Below, one piece after another: positions 27,761 to 36,276 of a stretch of DNA of 64,000 nt. Position 1 is the first letter of the stretch; the number at the start of each line of letters is the position of its first letter. The notes below the pieces were generated by a model. That model searched no databases. It was given only the letters and a program-made list of their open reading frames with translations, and was not told the origin of the DNA. A program made the translations under genes and the position numbers. Source of the stretch: an uncultured Clostridia bacterium (GTDB lineage Bacteria; Bacillota; Clostridia; Christensenellales; Borkfalkiaceae); assembly GCA_947627575.1 (NCBI GenBank), contig CANQWN010000001.1, positions 310,001 to 374,000 of the forward strand, in the 5' to 3' direction.

Positions 27761-28027
27761 ATGAGAATAACAGATGTACGAATCAGGTTAGTTAACAAGG
27801 AAGACAATAAACTTAAAGCGGTAGCTTCAGTCACATTTGACGAGTCTTTCGTGGTGCATGACATTAAAGTGATAGAATCTGCCGAGGGCGCTTTGTTTAT
27901 TGCCATGCCGAGCAGAAAAACTAATGATGGCGAATATAAGGATATTGCACATCCCATTAAAACCGAGACCAGAGAAGAATTAAAACAAGCAATCCTTACG
28001 GCTTACTATGATGAACTTAATAAATAA
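27761..28027 (+). CDS. spoVG: SpoVG, RNA/DNA-binding septation regulator
   Basis: An 88-residue SpoVG protein starting [20 protein letters not shown] with the conserved [10 protein letters not shown] and IAMPSRK segments. In Bacillus and Staphylococcus it is a small nucleic-acid-binding regulator of septation, sporulation and surface genes; it also occurs in non-sporulators, so it is not proof of sporulation. It is a single plus-strand gene inside a minus-strand region, between murC and ftsZ, with its own promoter and a shared terminator. Confidence 0.95.
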   Translation: MRITDVRIRLVNKEDNKLKAVASVTFDESFVVHDIKVIESAEGALFIAMPSRKTNDGEYKDIAHPIKTETREELKQAILTAYYDELNK

Positions 28028-28082
28028 GTCACATTCGGTTTTCCGTTAGTGTTAATAAGCTGAATTTGTAAAAAACAACAAA

Positions 28083-28120
28083 AAAAAAGCGTTCCGCCTT
28101 AATCGGCGGAACGCTTTTTT
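28083..28120. terminator. Bidirectional terminator between spoVG and ftsZ
   Basis: GCGTTCCGCC (28089-28098) and GGCGGAACGC (28105-28114), with A-run before and T-run after, so it serves convergent spoVG and ftsZ. Confidence 0.92.
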
Positions 28121-28130
28121 TATCAAATTA

Positions 28131-29450
28131 TCAATTATCGTTTCTGCGCTTGCCGAGGTTACGCAACATTTGCGCAAACTTGGGCACGGATTTATCGGTA
28201 TCGCGCTCTATCTTGTCCTCTTCCCTGTATTCGGGCTCGGGTTGCCGCGCAGGGGTAACCTGAGGACGGGGTGCGTTAGGCGCGGAAGGCGCGGCGGGAC
28301 GAACCGCCTGCTCGTTTACGTTCATATTTACGTCCGCGGCGGGGCGGGAATAATACGGGTCGCTTACCCGCATAGTATTTCTTTCCCCCTCGGGAAGATT
28401 ATACGGTTGCTGTCTGCCGTAAAGTCTTCCGTCGGTATACGCTCTCTTCTGTTCTTCTTCGCGATGGTTTTCAAAGCTGGGGAAGCCCGTGGCTATCACG
28501 GTAATTTCCACTTCGTCCTGAACGTTGGGATCTATCCTCGCGCCGAAAATTATGTTTGCGGAAGCGTCCACTACGCTTTTTACAAGCTCTGCGGCGTCCT
28601 TAACTTCGGCAAAAGTAAGGTCGTTGCCGCCCACTACGTTGAGGATAACGCCGCGCGCACCCTCTATGGTAGTTTCAAGCAGAGGGCTATTTACCGCAAC
28701 GCGTACGGCTTCGATAATTCTGTTATCGCCCTTTGCCACGCCTACGCCGAGGTGGGCTATACCCTTATCTTTGAGAATGGCGCGCACGTCGGCAAAGTCG
28801 AGATTTATCAACGAGGGATTTACTATCAGTTCTGCAATGCCCTTGATGCCTTGTTTAAGAATTTCGTCCGCGACGCGCAAAGCCTCTACCATGGGCGTAT
28901 TTTTTGCAACGACGGTATTTATTTTGTCGTTGGGGATTACGATAAGCGTGTCCACGTATTTTTTGAGATTTTCAAGCCCCTTTACGGTGTTTTCCATTCT
29001 CTTTCTGCCTTCAAAATCGAAAGGTTCGGTAACAACCGCTACGGTAAGTATTTTCATATCCCTTGCTATTTTTGCGATTACGGGAGCCGCGCCGGTACCC
29101 GTACCGCCGCCCATACCCGCAGTGATGAACAATAGATCTGTGCCCTTAATCGCTTCGGTAAGTTCTTCCTTGCTTTCTTCGGCAGCCGCCCTGCCCACGT
29201 CGGGATCGGCGCCTGCGCCAAGCCCTTTGGTAAGCGCCGCGCCTATCTGTATTTTATTTTCGCAAGGCGACAGCGCAAGAATCTGGCTGTCGGTATTTAC
29301 CACGTAATATTCGGCGCAATTTATCTTTGCCTCAATCATTCTGTTGATTGCGTTATTGCCTGCGCCGCCCACGCCTATAACTTTTATATTGGCATGTCCA
29401 GATACGGGCGGATTTACGCCGGAACCCATATTGTTGTAATCGTTAAACAT
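28131..29450 (-). CDS. ftsZ: Cell division GTPase FtsZ
   Basis: Tubulin-like Z-ring protein. The 439-residue product has GVGGAGNNAINRM, the GTP signature GGGTGTGAAP and the T7-loop region NLDFADV. A 100-residue disordered Pro/Arg/Glu-rich linker leads to a basic C-terminal tail (VPKFAQMLRNLGKRR), the usual docking peptide for FtsA. It starts 17 bases after ftsA. Confidence 0.98.
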   Translation of the reverse strand: MFNDYNNMGSGVNPPVSGHANIKVIGVGGAGNNAINRMIEAKINCAEYYVVNTDSQILALSPCENKIQIGAALTKGLGAGADPDVGRAAAEESKEELTEAIKGTDLLFITAGMGGGTGTGAAPVIAKIARDMKILTVAVVTEPFDFEGRKRMENTVKGLENLKKYVDTLIVIPNDKINTVVAKNTPMVEALRVADEILKQGIKGIAELIVNPSLINLDFADVRAILKDKGIAHLGVGVAKGDNRIIEAVRVAVNSPLLETTIEGARGVILNVVGGNDLTFAEVKDAAELVKSVVDASANIIFGARIDPNVQDEVEITVIATGFPSFENHREEEQKRAYTDGRLYGRQQPYNLPEGERNTMRVSDPYYSRPAADVNMNVNEQAVRPAAPSAPNAPRPQVTPARQPEPEYREEDKIERDTDKSVPKFAQMLRNLGKRRNDN

Positions 29451-29467
29451 TTTACCCTCCGTAATTT

Positions 29468-30610
29468 TTAAAATCTACCGAATAAAAAACCGCTTGCCGC
29501 CGCGTCTGTCAAAGCGGCGTCCAGCAAACTGAATATCGAACTGAATTCGGGCTTATCGTAATAAGGCAAAGGCGGCGTTATTATTTCAACGCTTTTTACA
29601 AGCCTGCCAGAAATGTGTTCGGCGGCGCCTTTAACCGCTTTGGCGCCTTCGCCCGTAATCAACAACGGCTTGCCTTCGAGGCTGACGCCCCTGAAATTCT
29701 GTATGCAAGTTTCTATCATTTCGCATACGCCGTCCAACGCTTCCCGTATGGCGTTGCGCAAAGCCGCGGTAGTAAACTTATAACTTTTGCCCTTGAACAG
29801 CACTTCTTCGTACGAATCCACGCGCTCCTTGGCGTTGAGGTTGACCATAGAGGCAAACCGTGAAGCCACTTCAAAGGGAATATCGAACTCTTCCGTAAGT
29901 TTATAGGCAACGTGCCCCACCCCCACCGAAAACGAACGGGAATATGCAAGGCCGTTTCCGCACACAACGCTGAAATCAGAAGATATATATCCCAAATCCA
30001 ACAGCACCGCATAATTGTCGCGGCGTTCGGGTTCAACAAGATATGTCGCTTCGCACTGCACGGTAGGCAAAAAGGCTACCGTCTGAATAGCTTTGAATTC
30101 CGAAAACGCTTCCATCACGCACGAAGCGAAAGTTTCGTTGCAGAAATAGAAGGAAAATTTACCGTACAGGCTGTCGCTTACAGAACCTATCGGATTGACG
30201 AGTTTGCGCTTATCCGAAAGCACGTAGTAAAGCGCGGCATGCTTGATTACGGAATAATCTTCGATCTGTTCCGGCGCGCTCATTGCGGCAAGCGTATCGC
30301 AATCGCCGCGGGTTATCTTTTTAGCGTTATTGAAACTTAAAGTTTTTTCCGCGCTTACAACTTTCAAAAATTCGCCGGGCACGCCCACATAAAAAGTTTT
30401 TATGCTTTTAAGCGAAGCCAGCGCGCTGCCCACAACGTCGCGCACGGCTTTTAAAAAACTTTCTTTATCGAGAAGATTGCCCTCGAAATATCCGTCGTAA
30501 TTGCAGGAATATTTACTTTTGATTATAAACGTTCCGTTTACCCCTCTTTCGCCCACAACGGACGTAATTTCGGAAGAACGGATGTCAAGAACAGCTACGC
30601 TTTTTCGCAT
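29468..30610 (-). CDS. ftsA: Cell division protein FtsA (divergent)
   Basis: Actin-like membrane tether of the Z-ring. The 380-residue product has the ASKHA phosphate-1 region VAVLDIRSSEITSVVGE, the SHS2 (1C) domain and phosphate-2-like LLDLGYISSDFSVVCGNGLA. It ends FLFGRF, without a strongly amphipathic basic helix, so membrane attachment is not obvious. Context immediately before ftsZ makes FtsA the best call, though identity to model FtsA looks low. AGGAGG is 11 bases upstream of the ATG, a long spacing. Confidence 0.88.
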   Translation of the reverse strand: MRKSVAVLDIRSSEITSVVGERGVNGTFIIKSKYSCNYDGYFEGNLLDKESFLKAVRDVVGSALASLKSIKTFYVGVPGEFLKVVSAEKTLSFNNAKKITRGDCDTLAAMSAPEQIEDYSVIKHAALYYVLSDKRKLVNPIGSVSDSLYGKFSFYFCNETFASCVMEAFSEFKAIQTVAFLPTVQCEATYLVEPERRDNYAVLLDLGYISSDFSVVCGNGLAYSRSFSVGVGHVAYKLTEEFDIPFEVASRFASMVNLNAKERVDSYEEVLFKGKSYKFTTAALRNAIREALDGVCEMIETCIQNFRGVSLEGKPLLITGEGAKAVKGAAEHISGRLVKSVEIITPPLPYYDKPEFSSIFSLLDAALTDAAASGFLFGRF

Positions 30611-30652
30611 ATCGGCGCACGCCTCCTAACCAAAATGCTTATGTACTGATTA

Positions 30653-30681
30653 ATTATATAATATAGTTACTTTTTTGTCAA
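30653..30681 (-). promoter_or_regulatory. Promoter of ftsA-ftsZ
   Basis: TTGACA (30681-30676), 17-base spacer, TATAAT (30658-30653) on the minus strand: perfect consensus hexamers. Confidence 0.88.
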
Positions 30682-30691
30682 CTGATTGAAT

Positions 30692-30725
30692 AAAAAAAGC
30701 GCACCTTAAAGGAGCGCATTTTTTT
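30692..30725 (-). terminator. Terminator of the division/wall cluster after ftsQ
   Basis: GCGCACC (30700-30706), short loop, GGAGCGC (30711-30717), with A-run left and T-run right and one internal mismatch. It separates ftsQ from the ftsA promoter. Confidence 0.75.
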
Positions 30726-30761
30726 ACAATTCACCGCATAATATGCCTTTTTCAACGGGCG

Positions 30762-31568
30762 TTAAGGTTCGTAGGAAGCGCCTATGGACGTACCCTCGTT
30801 GAAGATATGCAGCACACCGCTTTGTTTTTTCTTTTCCGAAAGCAAATCGTACTCGCTTTTGGACTTTTCTATTTTTTCAAAAGTGCGGTCGGCATAGTCG
30901 TCTATCTCAATTTTAAGTCCGCACCGCAAAGAGAAAATCAGTTCGTCGATAAAGCCGGGAATTTCGGAATTTTCAACCAGCTCTATCTGCGACACGACTG
31001 AACGCAGGGCATTGAACTGATTTCTGAAATGCGCGGCGTAATCGGCAAATTCAACTATTCTCTCTACGGGGATACCTTTAAGCAATACGTTCGGCTCGCC
31101 GTCTATCCCGTTTTTGTTTTGTTCGGAAGTTACCAAAAAGTTGCCCTTATCGTCATACTTCGAGTACTGTCCGCCCACCTCTATGGCAAAAGTTTCAAGC
31201 CGCTGTTCCAAAGTTACGTCTATCGTACAGGGATAACGCTTTTTGTATGACACCACGGTATAATCGAAGCCCGAAAGCGCGTCCTCCACGTCGTCGCGCC
31301 CGACAAATAAAATACTTTCGCCTTTGAAAGTTTGCAGGGGCTTTTTTAACCTGCCTATCTCTTCGGCGTAGGCTTCCGCGTCGTAAATTATCGTATTGTG
31401 CGTAAACGAATCTTCCTCGCCGTCAAGCTGTTTGCTTAAAGAATAATCGTACGTAACGAGATTGACGTTTACGTTTTTAATTGCGAAAATCGCCCCCATA
31501 GCTATTATTACCGAAGCTATGAATACGACGATTATTATCAAAACTGCAATTTTTCTTAAGTATTTCAT
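30762..31568 (-). CDS. ftsQ: Division protein FtsQ/DivIB
   Basis: A 268-residue bitopic protein. A short basic N-terminus (MKYLRK), one membrane helix (about residues 7-29) and an extracellular part with a POTRA-like segment (VNVNLVTYDY, then ESILFVGRDDVEDALSGF) and a beta domain (YKKRYPCTIDVTLEQRLETFAI) that ends in a hydrophilic tail. FtsQ/DivIB stabilises the FtsL-DivIC divisome complex. Between the POTRA-like strand and the next helix is an unusual 30-residue acidic insertion. The position after murA and before ftsA supports the call. Confidence 0.85.
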   Translation of the reverse strand: MKYLRKIAVLIIIVVFIASVIIAMGAIFAIKNVNVNLVTYDYSLSKQLDGEEDSFTHNTIIYDAEAYAEEIGRLKKPLQTFKGESILFVGRDDVEDALSGFDYTVVSYKKRYPCTIDVTLEQRLETFAIEVGGQYSKYDDKGNFLVTSEQNKNGIDGEPNVLLKGIPVERIVEFADYAAHFRNQFNALRSVVSQIELVENSEIPGFIDELIFSLRCGLKIEIDDYADRTFEKIEKSKSEYDLLSEKKKQSGVLHIFNEGTSIGASYEP

Positions 31569-31577
31569 AATGATTTT

Positions 31578-32834
31578 TCACACGGAAACCCTGACTATAT
31601 CCCCGCCCAAATCGCGCAGTTTATATTCAAATGCTCCGTATCCCCTGTCTATGTGGGAAATATCCAATATCTCGCTTTTTCCTTCCGCCGCCAAAGCCGC
31701 AAGAACAAGCGCCGCCCCGCCGCGCAAATCGTGCGCAATGACGGTTGCACCCTTGAATTTGTCCACGCCGCGCACAAAGGCGTTTCTGTCTATAACCGTT
31801 ACGTCCGCGCCCATCTTCCTCAATTCGGGAATATATTTGAACCGCGTTTCGAAAAGATTTTCGGTTATGATGGAATGTCCTTCGCTTATACAGCACAAAG
31901 CGGTAATCTGCGCTTGCAGGTCTGTGGGAAACCCGGGGTACGGCTGCGTTTCGATGCTTTTCACGGAAACGAGCTTTTTGTGATTTTCCAATACTATTTT
32001 ATCATTATTTATACTTATTTTGCAACCGTTTTCTTTCAATTTGTGAAGAAGTGAGCTGATATTTTCCGCGCATATGCCTTCGGCGCACACTTCCCCGCCG
32101 CACATCGCCGCCGCAATGAGGAATGTTCCCGCCTCTATCCTGTCGGAGATGGGCAAAAAATTTGTGCCCGTAAGTTTTTTTACGCCTTCTATCACTATTG
32201 TTCCGCTTCCCGCGCCCTTGATTTTAGCGCCTATACCGTTGAGGAATTTTTGCAGGTCCTCTATTTCGGGTTCACGGGCGGCGTTTTTGATAACGGTTAT
32301 TCCCTCGGCTTTGACGGCGGCAAGCATTATATTTTCGGTTGCGCCCACGCTGGGGCAATCGAGCATAATCTCTTCGCCGCGCAACCTGTCGCATTTGCAC
32401 AGTATGTATCCGTTGCGTTCGGTTATCTGCACGCCCAACTTTTTCAATCCCGAAAGGTGCAAATCCACGGGGCGCAAACCTATATCGCACCCGCCGGGAT
32501 ATGCGATTTTTGCGTGATGGAAGCGGGATATTACCGAACCGAGCAAAAAGACCGAAGAGCGCAACTCGTGAGCGAGCGCGCTTGGTATTTCGTAACAATC
32601 CGCACAGGAACTGTCTATAACTATATCGTCCCCCTCATACACGGCTTTACAACCCAAACACGTAAGTATTTTTACCATATTTTTTACGTCTGTAATTCTG
32701 GGGACGTTTAAAATTTTTACTTTTCCGTCTGTTAAAACGGTTGCGGCAAGTATTGGCAGAACGGAATTTTTAGCCGTTTGTATTTTGATGTTGCCGTATA
32801 GCTTGTTTCCTCCGTTTATTATGTACTTTTCCAT
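31578..32834 (-). CDS. murA: UDP-N-acetylglucosamine 1-carboxyvinyltransferase
   Basis: First committed step of peptidoglycan synthesis, the fosfomycin target. The 418-residue product has an EPSP-synthase fold. The catalytic cysteine is kept in PGGCDIGLRPVDLHL, so it should be fosfomycin-sensitive as far as this residue decides. The N-terminal substrate loop reads IQTAKNSVLPILAA, where most MurA have SGAKNA-like sequence. CGGAG precedes the ATG. Confidence 0.96.
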   Translation of the reverse strand: MEKYIINGGNKLYGNIKIQTAKNSVLPILAATVLTDGKVKILNVPRITDVKNMVKILTCLGCKAVYEGDDIVIDSSCADCYEIPSALAHELRSSVFLLGSVISRFHHAKIAYPGGCDIGLRPVDLHLSGLKKLGVQITERNGYILCKCDRLRGEEIMLDCPSVGATENIMLAAVKAEGITVIKNAAREPEIEDLQKFLNGIGAKIKGAGSGTIVIEGVKKLTGTNFLPISDRIEAGTFLIAAAMCGGEVCAEGICAENISSLLHKLKENGCKISINNDKIVLENHKKLVSVKSIETQPYPGFPTDLQAQITALCCISEGHSIITENLFETRFKYIPELRKMGADVTVIDRNAFVRGVDKFKGATVIAHDLRGGAALVLAALAAEGKSEILDISHIDRGYGAFEYKLRDLGGDIVRVSV

Positions 32835-32888
32835 ATTGACTCCGGTATGTAAAATATACTTTATTATATGGAAAATCGAAAACGGTTG

Positions 32889-33995
32889 TTAATTGCTACG
32901 CGATATCGAATACAGCACGCCCATTGAAGCCATCGTTATTATAAGCGACGTGTTGCCGCTGCTTATAAGGGGTAACGGCAACCCCGTGGGCGGTATTGCG
33001 CCGCTTACCACAAGCGCGTTTACAGCAACCTGTATCCCGTATACGAGGGTAAACCCAGAAGCAAGCAGATAACCGAACCTGTCCTTGCATGCCGCGGCGA
33101 TTTTAAACCCTCTGTAAATTATAAAACAACACGCGGCAAAGAATATCAAAAGCCCGAAAAAGCCCAACTCTTCCCCCATTACGGAAAGTATAAAATCGCT
33201 TTCGGCAAAGGGAAGAAAACGATATTTTTGAGTGCTGTTGAACAGTCCGACGCCGAAAAAGCCGCCGTTGCCCAAAGCGTACAAAGATTGGATAAGCTGA
33301 TACCCCTCGTCCTTGGGGGAAGCCCACGGATCTATAAACGCGCTTAAACGTTGCAACCGGTATGGTTCGGCGATAATGAGAACGGGGACGGCAAGCGCAA
33401 GCGGGATAAGAATTATCAGAAAAGTTTTTAAATTTGTTCCGCTTAAAAATATAAGCCCCAACATCAGTATGCCCACGCACATGGTTATGGACATATTGGG
33501 TTCTATTATTATCAATACGCAGAACAGTATACCCACGCATAAAACAGGTAAAACGCCCTTTACCGTTTTAACCTTTTCGTAATTCTTTGCAAAATACCCC
33601 GCCGCAAACAGCGCATAGGCGTACTTTGCTATTTCGGACGGCTGTAACGTAAAACTGCCGAAGCCTATCCACCTTGTAGCGCCGTAATTGGTTACCCCCA
33701 CGTGCGGGACGAATACCAAAGCCAGCAAAATTACGGAAATTATAACCGCAGGCAATCTGAACGAGGCGAGTTTGCCGTAAGGGACAAAACACATCGCCGC
33801 CATTGCCGCGCCGCCGACAACTACGCCTATTATCTGCTTTTTTACGAAATAAAACGCGTCGCCGTACAGCGTGCTTGCCGTGTACGAACTTGCGGAATAT
33901 ATCATAACACAGCCGAAACACGCCATAAGCGAAACGCAAATTAAAAGCGGGACGTCGCCCGCTTTTTTTCCTTTAAGCAATTTCATCGATTTCAT
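32889..33995 (-). CDS. ftsW: Lipid II polymerase FtsW (SEDS family)
   Basis: Septal peptidoglycan glycosyltransferase that works with the cluster PBP. About 368 residues with ten hydrophobic segments and SEDS motifs RWIGFGSFTLQPSEIAKYA and the C-terminal PPTGLPLPLISSGNTS. I chose ATG 33995 (MKSMKLLKG); a TTG two codons upstream and an ATG three codons downstream are alternatives, and none has a strong ribosome site. It overlaps the murD stop, so translation is probably coupled. Confidence 0.93.
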   Translation of the reverse strand: MKSMKLLKGKKAGDVPLLICVSLMACFGCVMIYSASSYTASTLYGDAFYFVKKQIIGVVVGGAAMAAMCFVPYGKLASFRLPAVIISVILLALVFVPHVGVTNYGATRWIGFGSFTLQPSEIAKYAYALFAAGYFAKNYEKVKTVKGVLPVLCVGILFCVLIIIEPNMSITMCVGILMLGLIFLSGTNLKTFLIILIPLALAVPVLIIAEPYRLQRLSAFIDPWASPKDEGYQLIQSLYALGNGGFFGVGLFNSTQKYRFLPFAESDFILSVMGEELGFFGLLIFFAACCFIIYRGFKIAAACKDRFGYLLASGFTLVYGIQVAVNALVVSGAIPPTGLPLPLISSGNTSLIITMASMGVLYSISRSN

Positions 33996-35325
33996 CCACA
34001 AGTTTTTTGAAGGCGTCTCCGCGTTCCTCGTAATTTGAAAAGCTGTCGAAGCTGGAGCTTGCGGGGCTTAACAACACGCATTGCCCGGGCTTGGCTATAA
34101 ATTCCGCAAGTCTGACCGCGGTATTGAATTCGGAACACAGCGAAAATGTGATGAATCCCGATTTTACTGCGGCGTTAAGCATTTTAAATCTGTTTTCGCC
34201 GTAAATCACGGCGTGAATAACTTTGCTTGATTTCAACGCTTCAAACAGCGGGACGTAATCATACCCTTTATCCTTTCCGCCGAGAAGTATCACGGTGGGT
34301 TTGTTCATGCTTTTAACCGCGTTTACCGACGCGTCGATATTTGTGCCCTTGCTGTCGTCTATGTACGTTACGCCGTTTACCTCCCGCACCGTCTCTATCC
34401 TGTGGCTTATTCCTTTAAACGAACAAATCGCCTGCGCGACCATTCGCTTTTCCAGCCCCAACACGTGCGCGGCGGCTACGCAGGCAAGCGCATTGCTTAT
34501 GTTGTGCGCGCCTTTTAACGTCATATCCGCGGTATCGAAATACTTTTCGCCCGAAAACCAAACCGCGCCGTCTTCGTAATACGCCCCGTCTATCTTGCCT
34601 TGCATAGAAAAGAATACGGGCTTCGCCTTTGTCAGACGGGCAAATCCGCGGACGATTTCGTCGTCGTAGTTCAAAACGGCATACTCGCTTTCGCGCATAT
34701 TGCGCAAAAGTTTGCTTTTGAGAAAAATGTAATTTTCCATATTGTAATGGCGGTTAAGGTGATCTTCGGCTACGTTTGTTATAACAGCCACATGCGGTCT
34801 GAGGCTGGACAGCGTTTCAAGCTGGAAGGAAGAAATTTCAATCACGGCGAAATCGCCGAAGCCGAGGTTTTCCACCTCGCTTACAAGCGGCTTGCCTATG
34901 TTGCCGCACGCCGTGGATTTTTTACCGCACGCCTGAAGCACGCAATCGAACATTGAAACGGTGGTGCTTTTGCCGTTTGTTCCCGTTACGGCAATTGCCG
35001 TAGCCCGCAGATACAGCGCGCCCAATTCCTCCTCGCCTATGATGGCTTTGCCCTGCTTTCTGAAAGCGACGGGCAGAGGGTTGTCTATCGGGATACCGGG
35101 GCTGAGTACGAGTATATCGCACAGATTTACCGTCCTTTCGTACGTTTCGGCGGTTACGGGATGCGCGCCGTAACTTACGAGACTATCCATAACCGACTTT
35201 ATGTTGTCGCTTACAACGTCGTCGTATATGTAAACTTCCGCACCCCTTTCAAGCAAAAAGCGGGCGCTGCTTTCACCCGATTTAGACATGCCCGCTACCA
35301 TAAATTTTTGATTACCGTAATACAT
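33973..35325 (-). CDS. murD: UDP-N-acetylmuramoylalanine-D-glutamate ligase
   Basis: Adds D-glutamate to the precursor. The 450-residue product has the N-terminal VAGMSKSGESSARFL loop, ATP loop VTGTNGKSTTVSMF near residue 113, DDSKGTN and the C-terminal LLSPASSSFDSFSNYEERG, the MurD signature. It lies between mraY (6-base gap) and ftsW (overlap). Confidence 0.96.
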   Translation of the reverse strand: MYYGNQKFMVAGMSKSGESSARFLLERGAEVYIYDDVVSDNIKSVMDSLVSYGAHPVTAETYERTVNLCDILVLSPGIPIDNPLPVAFRKQGKAIIGEEELGALYLRATAIAVTGTNGKSTTVSMFDCVLQACGKKSTACGNIGKPLVSEVENLGFGDFAVIEISSFQLETLSSLRPHVAVITNVAEDHLNRHYNMENYIFLKSKLLRNMRESEYAVLNYDDEIVRGFARLTKAKPVFFSMQGKIDGAYYEDGAVWFSGEKYFDTADMTLKGAHNISNALACVAAAHVLGLEKRMVAQAICSFKGISHRIETVREVNGVTYIDDSKGTNIDASVNAVKSMNKPTVILLGGKDKGYDYVPLFEALKSSKVIHAVIYGENRFKMLNAAVKSGFITFSLCSEFNTAVRLAEFIAKPGQCVLLSPASSSFDSFSNYEERGDAFKKLVDEIDEIA

Positions 35326-35331
35326 TTTGCC

Positions 35332-36273
35332 TCACACAAAAATTAAACTTATTATTCCCATAAACGAGGTTATCGCAAAATAGACGTAAGCAATTTTGCA
35401 TTCGCTGTACCCCTTCATCTGGAAATGGTGATGCAAGGGTGCCATTAAAAATATCCGTCGTTTAGTCCGTTTATAGTATATTACCTGTATTATCACGGAT
35501 ATTCCCGAAACGACGAACATTATCCCGATAACCGGAATATACAGCGTGTTGCCGTAAAAAACGGAAATACAGGAAATAAATCCGCCAAGCGCAAGCGAGC
35601 CGGTATCCCCCATAAACATACACGCTTTATTGCTGTTGAATATCAAAAACGCACCCAGCGCGCCCACGCCGCAAAAAGCGGCAATATACCCGCCGCAAGC
35701 CTGCATATATGCCAGAACGCCTATGAAAAACAGATATGCCGAGCTTGTCCCTCCGGCAAGCCCGTCCAAACCGTCCGTCAGGTTTACGCAGTTGACCGTA
35801 GCGGTAAATACAAGGGGAACGAGAAGCAATACGCCCCATTTGATATCCGCCGAAACGCCGGCGAAAGGAACGTTTATTGCGGTGACGCCGTTTTTGTAAC
35901 AATAGGCGGCGGCAATTGCGGATATGGCAAGCTGAAACACGATTTTTTGATAAGGTTTAAGCCCGGCGTTATCCTTGCGATAAATCTTTAAAAAGTCGTC
36001 GAGAAACCCCACCACGGCAAAAGCCGCCGTTATCGCCAGCGTTAAATTAAGTTTTCCGTCGTGTATGCCGCATACGCATAAGGCGGAAATAATAATCGCC
36101 GCCACAAACGCGAACCCGCCCATAGTGGGCGTGCCGCTTTTATTTGCGTGTTCCTTTACATAGCCGAGAATGTACTGCCCCGCTTTAAGCCGCTTTAACA
36201 AGGGCAAAAGCAAAAGGGACAACAGCATGGATATTGCAAAAGACAGCGCAACCGCTATTAAAACCGCTTTCAT
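35332..36273 (-). CDS. mraY: Phospho-N-acetylmuramoyl-pentapeptide transferase
   Basis: Integral membrane enzyme making lipid I. The 313 residues include about ten hydrophobic segments, SGTPTMGGFAF, FLDDFLKI with its Mg-binding Asp pair, NLTDGLDGLAGG and APLHHHFQMKG, all MraY signatures. Its stop to murD is 6 bases, and murE ends 3 bases upstream. Confidence 0.97.
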   Translation of the reverse strand: MKAVLIAVALSFAISMLLSLLLLPLLKRLKAGQYILGYVKEHANKSGTPTMGGFAFVAAIIISALCVCGIHDGKLNLTLAITAAFAVVGFLDDFLKIYRKDNAGLKPYQKIVFQLAISAIAAAYCYKNGVTAINVPFAGVSADIKWGVLLLVPLVFTATVNCVNLTDGLDGLAGGTSSAYLFFIGVLAYMQACGGYIAAFCGVGALGAFLIFNSNKACMFMGDTGSLALGGFISCISVFYGNTLYIPVIGIMFVVSGISVIIQVIYYKRTKRRIFLMAPLHHHFQMKGYSECKIAYVYFAITSFMGIISLIFV

Positions 36274-36276
36274 AAT

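Noticed and set aside
27761-28027. spoVG and the SpoVD-like PBP as proof of an endospore former
   Set aside because: Both families occur in non-sporulating Firmicutes, and no sporulation-specific gene is present in the window.
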